A DNA stretch of 64,000 bases from Ctenopharyngodon idella. Taxonomy: Eukaryota; Chordata; Actinopteri; Cypriniformes; Xenocyprididae. Below are positions 49,422 to 58,400 of this stretch, piece after piece. The stretch is taken from the NCBI RefSeq assembly GCF_019924925.1, contig NC_067226.1:8599501-8663500 (forward strand), written 5' to 3'. Under the pieces are notes generated by a model, which worked only from the letters and a program-made list of their open reading frames with translations, did no database searches and was not told where the DNA came from. The position numbers were made by a program, and so were the translations under genes. Positions within the stretch are counted from its first letter, which is position 1. Each line of letters starts with the position of its first letter.

Positions 49422-52400
49422 CTGTGGAGGGAGGATAGCAGAAAAACAATTAGCCTGACATAATCAAACAGAGCCTCGGTGAAATCATAAACCACAGAGA
49501 AGTATGTCAACATCACTCCCTTCTAAATATTAACTGAAGAATTTACGCCACATTAAGAGGCAAATAGGTGTGTTATAAATAGACAATTGGCAACGTATCT
49601 GAGCGGTGCAGAGTTGCGTGATTTTTGCCTGGAGCAGGGAGACTTAAAACACTTTAAAAGGCTATCATCTAATTGCATGTATTGCAAGAATTCACCAAGT
49701 GTTACATAGTTTTAATGGATTATCAGCAGTCAGACTGAAAGAAAGATGGAAGGTGTGAAACTTTTCTCCCAATTAACCAAGCACACATTTCACTAAGCTA
49801 ACTCTAACCATTGGGGATCAAACATAATAAACCCAGGTTGGAGTAGCAACAGAATGCTTTGTGCAGGAATTGACAAGTGTTATTTTAGTTATTTATATAC
49901 TATTATAGTACAGCTTTTATTTTTATATTTTGTTTTCATTTTAATCTTAGTCTAAGTTTTTTGTCATTTTATTATGTGCTTTTGCCATGTCATGTTTATT
50001 TCTATTTAGTCTTATTTTATTTTTATTTCAGTTTTAGTAATTTTAGTACTTAAACTTCAGTTAGCTGCCCCCCCCCCCATCCCCCAATCCCCCATCTAAT
50101 ATTTAGATTTTATTTGATTTCAGCTTTAATTCAGTTTTAATTTATTCTACAATAGCTGATTTAAAACTGTGGTTTGTCAACTCCACTGACATACTCTGAT
50201 GATTGATTTTTATGTGCATTATTTGACAAGGCCATTCAGACAGAGTAAGCTCAAAAATGGCAGCCTTGCACCAAACCATTAAACAAAAAGATGGCATTTT
50301 CTGTACAGCTGCAATTCCGAAGAAAAAATAAAAGCCATCACTCAATGACTCTATTAGGACAGGGACAAAAGTCCCAATGAAAGCCTGAAGAGAGAATCAA
50401 TCAAACTCACACTACAACTCACACAAACATTTCCAATGTAATATGGACATTTGGAGCACCACTGTAGCAAGGGGGAGGGAATGAGGTATTGATTGACATA
50501 CCTGGAAAATGCTGGCACCATAGGGAGTCCTCCAGGCATTCAAGAGATTGTCCTTCCCAGTGCTCACAAACCATTTACCTTTAGGAAATGGAACAAACAC
50601 ACATGCACTAATGGGTACAGAGTCAAGGTTGATCTAAATGACTTGATTCACTACAGCTCGACTTATTTGGAAGTAGAGTGGGCCATTAAGAGAGAGAGAG
50701 AGAGAGCTATGGGTGGTACAAAGTGCAACCTAGCAACCTAAAATGGAAAAACAGCACTGAATACCAAACTAAAGCTAAAGTGCAATTGTTTTCCCATGTC
50801 ATGTCTCAGATATACTTCACAGTAAATCTAATGTTTTTTTGCTAAATTTATTCTCAGGTGCAAGACATCTATTCTACATATAAAAAGGTAGAATAACAGT
50901 GTCTTACCACAGTAGGCAAATTTGAGGGAGAGGACACAGCTCTCGTGCAGGTGCAGCTGGTACTTGTCAGGCTTGGTATGATGAAGCACCTCCACATTAC
51001 TACTCTCCATTCCCACAGCCAGCCACTCGCCCGTCGGACAGTAGCCCAAAGAGAAGATCTGCATCAGAGCGCAAAGCACATCACACACTGATCTAAAAGC
51101 ATATAGAGCACTTAGCATACAGACCATTAGTCATAATCTTTAAAATAATACATTTTTGCCACAGAAATATCACCTTTATATTATTATATACAATTAACAC
51201 GCAACATGAATCAGCTCTTCTAGGGTTCAAACCTTGCCAAGTTATTCCTCTCTATTTATTACATAAAAGAAATTAGGTAACATTTTATGCTCATGTATCA
51301 CAGGGCAAAGTATTCATGTGTAAGTGTATATGAAGTTTACCTGTGAAGTGAAGTCATGCTGCTGGAGCTGTCGTCCCTCTCTCAGGTCCCAGGACCGTAC
51401 GGTGTTGTCCAGTCCACCTGTCCACAGTTTGGTGCCATCATGGGAAATGTCTATACAACTTGCCCCATCTGTGTGGCCCTGGAACTGCCTACATACAGAC
51501 ATATAGGCATTGTCTTTAAATGCATCAGTACAGTGTATTCATCTCTATCCACAAAGAGACATTATCTCATGTGGCATCCCTTGGTGTGCTTCCTACCTGA
51601 CAAGGGTTTGGTTATGAAGATCCCAGACAGCAATATTTCCATCACTGCAGCATGAGAAGCAGACCTTGGCGTCTGGGCTAATCGCCAGCGCATAGCAGGC
51701 TGGGGCAGAAGAGGTGAGCTCAGCTTTGATACGGGGAGTCTGAGAGGCTAAATCCCATATGGTCAGAGTGCTGGCTTCACCTCCAACAATCAGAGTACGG
51801 CCATCCGGAAGCAGCTTACAGGAACGGATATAGTTATCCCTGTTCTAAAGAGAGAGAGAAGAGGGGAACTCATGTTGAGAGATGGACATTTTTGAAATGG
51901 TGCATTAAAAGAGGATTTTGGAAAAAAATGTTACAAAAGCAATTACATTTTTTTGTTTTTCACAAGAATGTGTACAAATATCCCTCTCTAGCCCCTCAAT
52001 AATCAGGCTAAAGAGGTAGACCAATCAAAATGGCAGAGCTAAAAACAGTCCTTCAGCTCCCTGTTATTTGCTCTGGCTCTCTAAATCTTGTCTAACCTGT
52101 GTTTATGAAGGTTAATAGAGGAGAAGAGGCGGGCGATAAGAGGGCACAGAATGGTAAGTGGGTAGGGAAAAGCTTTTAAGGGTTTTTAGTTGCAGCACCA
52201 GGATGAAGCACATTTTCAAATTAGCAGGAGAATTCTAGATCTGTTCCTGAGGGAGATCAATAACTTCAGGCTTTCAGACAAATTAAATCACTTTATAATG
52301 GCCAAACAGCTCATCAAATACACAACTTTCTGCACTATGGAGCAAGCACAGGGACATGCACACACAAAAAAAAGCAAGTTATTTTGACAGAGGGGGATAA

Positions 52401-55400
52401 TGGTGAGCCATCGTGGTATTTTCCCTTAAAATAACTACACATAGCTAACAGATTTGGTTCTTAGTTTGGCAGGGGGATTTAAAGGGAGGATAAAGATTAA
52501 AAATAGTAATGTTTAAAAAATTAAAGAGAGTGGATTTGTACTTCAGAAAGGATAATTTAAAAATAAGCCTGGTAATTTGTGTGGACTGATTAGACAACAT
52601 CAATTTTTACCAGACAGTCGAGCTGCGAGACGGGGCTCTTGCTGCCGGGCTGACTGATGTCCCAGATCTTCACGCAGCCCTTGCCGCCAGTGTAGACGTG
52701 CCGCGTGGGGTTGCTGATAGTTACGGCGCACACCACCTCACCGTGGCTGAGTGTGTTGATCTGGCGGGCGTGACGGGGAATGCCTGGTCCAATCAGAGCG
52801 TCTGGAGGAAAAGGTACTGGCTGCATCTGGCCATCAGCGCTAACATGGAAGGAGTAGGCCCTATTTACCAGGACATGAAAGAATGAGACAAAAGAATAAG
52901 AATTATCAAAAATTAATAAATTCTCTTACACTACCATTCAAAAGTTAGTAAGATTTTTTTATGTTTTTAAAATAAATCTGTTAAACTCAGCCACAGCCAG
53001 GCTGCATTCATTTGATCAAAAATACAGTAAAAACATTAATACTAGAGTTGTCAAAAGTACCGACTGTTGAGCGGATTTGTAAACACCTCTGACTGGCCAT
53101 TGTGTTCACGTGCTCATCGGATATGTCTGTGATTGGCTATAATTTGAATTTTAAAGCGGGAGCGTTTGTATCTGCGTAAGCACTCGGTGAAGGGCATCAT
53201 TGATAATTATTTACAATGTTTTTGAAGCGTTGATCATTGAAGCCAATCACAGACATATCCAATGAGCACGTGAAACAAAGGCCAATCAGAGGTGTTTACG
53301 AATCAGCTCAACAGCACTCAAAGCATCACATTTTTAAAATCTGACTTGGTACTGAAGTCGGAACTCAATTTTTTTTATTAATACTGTAAAATTTTATTAC
53401 AACTTAAAATGTAACAATAAAATGAACTGTTTTCTGTTTTGATATATCTTGAAAAGTAATTTCTTCCTTTCAGAAATCGTTCTAATATGCTGTTCAAGAA
53501 ACATTTCTTGTTAAAAACAGTTGTGCTGCTTAATATATTTGTGGAAACCAGGGTTTTTCCAGGGTTCACTGATAAATAGAAAGTTCAAACGAATAGCATT
53601 TATTTTAAATGTAAATCTTTTCTAACATTATAAATGTCACTTGAGCAATTTAATGCATCCTTGTTGAATAAAATTATTAGTTTCTAAACTAGACTAAACT
53701 GATCTCAAACTTTTGAAAAGTAGTGTGTTATACATAGTTCTATATAGCTCAATAACAGCACTTACGGTTTCCCTCCAGGTATAGAGGTCAGACCGGGAGC
53801 ACGCATGTGTGGATGAGGATCAAAGCCCGCCTGCAACACACAGACATCTTAGCATAAAGTAAAATGTGAGCAATACATTAGCTGCAAAACAAACCGAAAC
53901 TGATTTGACAGTCTAATTTTTCCTGTATCAGCTCTACTGTAATATATTTTTAATATTCTAGTTGAGCACTTGTTTGCGCTTTCTCTCTCCCCTCAAGCCT
54001 TTACTAGACACCCTCAGACAACTGTTTTACTTCCCATGCAAACAGAGATGCAGAACAAACGCATTACAAATACAAAAGATAATATTTAAACAGAATGCTA
54101 TCCTAACAGGGTATGCATGCTAACTTAGACTGAGTTATGGAGGAGAGCTGCTGAGGGACATTCTAGATCCTGGGAACCCAACTACCAGAATGTTTTAGAT
54201 GTCTCACTAATTAAAACACCTGATTCAACATCTTAGCTTCCTTGTGCGTTGAATAGGGAGACATCTAAAACATACAGGGAGGTGGGTCCCAAGGACTGGA
54301 ATTGAGAATCACTATCCTAGATGATCAGAAGAACAGGAAGTGAAGAAAGGAAAACTGGAACAGGACAACAAGCTTCTGCAACCCTTTAGAAATGTTTATG
54401 TAATCACAGAAAATGACATAGAAGTCTAACCATTGGTGAGCGTCCATAGGCAGCAGCGGCTGCAGCGCTCATCTGAGGAGAGATGTGAAGACCAGGGTAA
54501 ACACCTGGACTGGTCAATGAGCCGTTCATCTCTGGGTGGTGACCCATCATGGCGAATGGAGCCCCATATGGCGCCGCAATTGACAATGGTGTACGTAGGG
54601 CAGGTGCTGATGGGAATATATGGAAAGAAAAAAAGAAAAGCCAAAAGTTGAAAAGCCATAACTATACACTCACACTTACAAGTTTGGCTGGTTAGAATAG
54701 ATTAGTTCTATTGGCTCAAAAAGTTGTCCCATTAATAAAAAAAATGGTCACAATCTATAGGTTTAGACGAATGGGAATGCTTGATGAACGGAGAGATTTA
54801 TAATGTGCACATTTACTACTTACCCAGCGCTTCCATGCCAGGTGGTTTTCCGGGTATGGGCCGGAGCCCAGGGGTGTTGCTGGTTCCTGGGGTGGGAGCG
54901 TCGTTGCGTGGGGTAGGGGTGTTGGACTTTAAACCTGGGGTGGAGGACTTGTCGTTCTGCAAGATGAAGGAACAGAGATGGAATTAACGAAGCTAAAGCT
55001 ACATACCACAAATGCTCAGATCCAGAGAGCTCTCTCGCACTAATCCAGTCAAACACTGACAGCTCATTATAGCTGAGGAGGATAAAGCTAAACTTCAGAC
55101 CGAACCCTTCCCTGAGACCTCATCCTCTCACTCATCTTTAATCACTCTCTCTTCTCTCTTTTCTCCTCTTCCCCTCTGAGGCTAGCTAAGCGCATTGAGA
55201 TATTAGCCAAGGCTAGCAGCTAAGCCGCTGTTTGTCTGACAGTAGCTGATGTATTCATGTTACGCTTCAAACTGACATTTATGCTGCAGCTATAAAACTG
55301 CTGAGAGGAAGAGGGTTTGCAAATGTGCAGAGGCTTGACACCACAAACGCCCATCCTCTAGTCTTTAAGCCTTACATGTGGATGGTCCTTCACTTTAGAA

Positions 55401-58400
55401 GAGGGGGTGCTCCCAGAAGAGGCCACAGAAGCTGGGCTGTTGGGGGCATCTTTCTTCAGTGCTCTGGTCTTATCGAGTCCATTCTCAGGAGGAGAGTGAG
55501 ACGGGCTGACCCTTGGAGTGGCTGGATCCTACATTGGGAAAGAGAAAAGTCAGTCACATACGAAAGAGATGTCATCCTCCAAACAAAAATGGAAAAGACA
55601 TGTTAGTTTGTACCTCGTTAGACACATCCACGACTAGATCATCACTTTTGTCGCCATCACTGTCCTGTAGTGTATAAACAGTAGATGAATACTTTAGCGA
55701 TTTAAGACAGTTATGGATTTTGTTGGGTTCAATAATAAATTTACAACAGGGTATGAGCAAAATTTATAAAAATGAAATGTACACTACAGTTTAAAAGTTT
55801 GGAGTCGGTGAGATTTTAAACGTTTTTGAAAGAAGTCTCTTATGCTCATCAAGGCTTCATTTATTTGATCAAAATAAAGTAAAAACAGAAAAATTCCAAA
55901 ATAAATTAAAATAACCATTTTCAATTTATTATATTATATTAATATATTTTAAAATGTAATTTATTCCTGCAAAAGCAAAGATTCATTTTCAGCAGTTATT
56001 ACTCCAGTCTTAAGTTCAGAAATCATTCTAACATGCTGATTTGATGCTCAAGAAACATGTGTTAATATTATCAATGTTGGAAACAGTTGTGCTGCTTAAT
56101 ATTGTTGTGGAAATTGTGATGCATTTTTTCTGGACTCTTTGATGGATAGAAAGTTCAAAAGGACAGCATTTATTTTAAACAAAATTCTTTTGTAACAATG
56201 TAAATGTCTTTACTTCTACTTTTGATCATTTGAATACATCCTTGCTTAAGTGTTCATTTTCCTAAAAACATCTTACTGACTACAAACTTTTAAACAGTAG
56301 TATAGGTTTTTGCTAAAAATGTAACAGCAAAATGAAAATGCACGATTTAGGGACGCACAATATATTCGTATAACATTGTTCAGACTATTTATAGTTTGTA
56401 GATTACATTTGCAGTCAGGTAAAATTAATATTTAAAACACTAATATAACACTGCTGAATGTAATTGTATCAAAATTAATATTTTTCATACTGTATAACTG
56501 GGGCTGTATAGGACAGAAGCTTACATATCGGCTCATGTTGTCCTTCTCCTCCACTCTGCGTTTTTTCGGGTCCAGACTGTATTCAGACGAGCCTCTGTGT
56601 TTCTCACTGGCTCTCAGACTGTCTGACGGTGATACTGAATTATTCTGTAGAGACAGAAAAAGAAAAAAAGTTGATCAGAACAAATCACAGAGAAAAGCTC
56701 ATCACTGTGCACTTGCTGGCAATACAAACTCTTAATGTTCCCTTAAAATAACATTACATTTAAAGGATAAGTATATTTCCCACTTGAGTCTAATCAATAT
56801 TTCAGGATCCTCCTTTAAAAGGTGTAATTGAGAAACTCAAATTGATAGAACCCCCTGAACACCATGTAGCATACATATATTTATATATTCAGGTTTATTA
56901 CATTTTAAACACTCCATGTAAGAACTTCTCCCTCAGTATAATGTAACAGGCACTTTAGGTTCAGCTCATTAGCTGCAGACAGTCAGCTATGCTCAGGATG
57001 GCCAAGGCTCTCAGCAGCACAAATACAAATATCAGAGGCGACATGGGGCCACCGGTGGCTTTGAGTGAGCCATGTGTGTAAATTCCTCCCTCGTACAAGG
57101 TAAACACGGAAAAGCGAGGGGGTTAAGCCCCAGGCCCTGTTAGATCACCCCGTACTCCCTGGCAATGAGGAAGTGAGAGAGCGTGGGGCCTGCCAAGCAA
57201 GCAAGCCCAGGCCCCATGAAGCAAAGCAGGCGGGACAGCTGAGCAAACTATCCCTGAAGAGTGAGGCCTCTAAACCAGCCTGACCACACCACACTTCAAA
57301 CATTCTGGGCTAACCCCGCAGCCCTGGGCAACCTGCACCGAGCATTACACAACATGAATGCGCCAAAATGGACAGCAGGGTCAAGCGAAAACTGATCTCT
57401 GCGGCACAGAGAGGGGGAGAGAGAGAATAACAGTGAAACGCAAACACCAGACCAGAATAAACGGCCCTTCACCCTGAGAGTTAACCAGCCAGACGACAGC
57501 TTGTTTTCCTACCCTCCCGCACATGCCCATCCCAACTAAAATGCAGCAAAAAGCCACCCTTTCACCACAACTAGTGGGCCTTAACTGAGGCCACAGCAGA
57601 GAAGGCAAGTCCATGCACGGCCCTCTAACAAGACCACTCACTTCCTTTATTGTCATATTCATATATAAATCCCAATTTTTGGCCAAATTGTGGAGCCTTC
57701 CAAATAAGCACAGCAAACCTGGGTTTTCACCACAAAAAAATAAGAACGTATACTTAAAACTGAGAAAGTGTGTGTAGATACAGTAGGAGAAAGTAAAAGC
57801 AGAAAGGACAGGAGAGGAGAATCTAAAAAAAGCTTCATTGCCCAGAATGCAGTGAGAATGGCAGTGGCTGAGTGGCGCTCCCTCTGTGAGCACGGCTGGG
57901 CAGACGGGCACCATCTCTGGGCCAGAGAGTGCGGCCCTGCCAGGGCATGATCTCAGTGCCAAGCCCACACTCTCAGTCTGACTGACAAACCTCTATTCAT
58001 GCAGAGAGTGAAGGGGAGATAGATGAAAAGGAGGATGTGGTTGGGCAAAAGGAAGTGATCTCCAAGGCAGAAGGAACTCCATGCTCTCCTGGAGACGACA
58101 CAAAGGAATCCCAGCAGCTTAAACCCCACTCACAAACACTCTACAACAATCTCAGTGTTGCTTTTGTCAGCATTAAGCAGCCCATTTCTCTCCCCACCCC
58201 CTTCTACTGCTAATCCAAAAGTAATAAATAGACCTAGACTGCTCTCTCAGCCTGACAGGGAGCAAGCGAGCAACTGAGCGTGTATGTGTGCATCTCAGCT
58301 GCGGGTTTAATAGGCTGACCTTTTAAGACAGGCTTAACGTGACTCAATAAGCAAAGTCAGAGCGGTGCTATCAGATGACCCGTGACAACAGGAAGTCCTG

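Noticed and set aside
57381..57968. 195-codon open frame on the minus strand, the longest uninterrupted frame in the window
   Set aside because: It lies entirely inside a TLE3 intron in the same orientation, has no recognisable domain, low-complexity hydrophobic content and no splice or promoter support. It fits a chance frame in GC-richer sequence.
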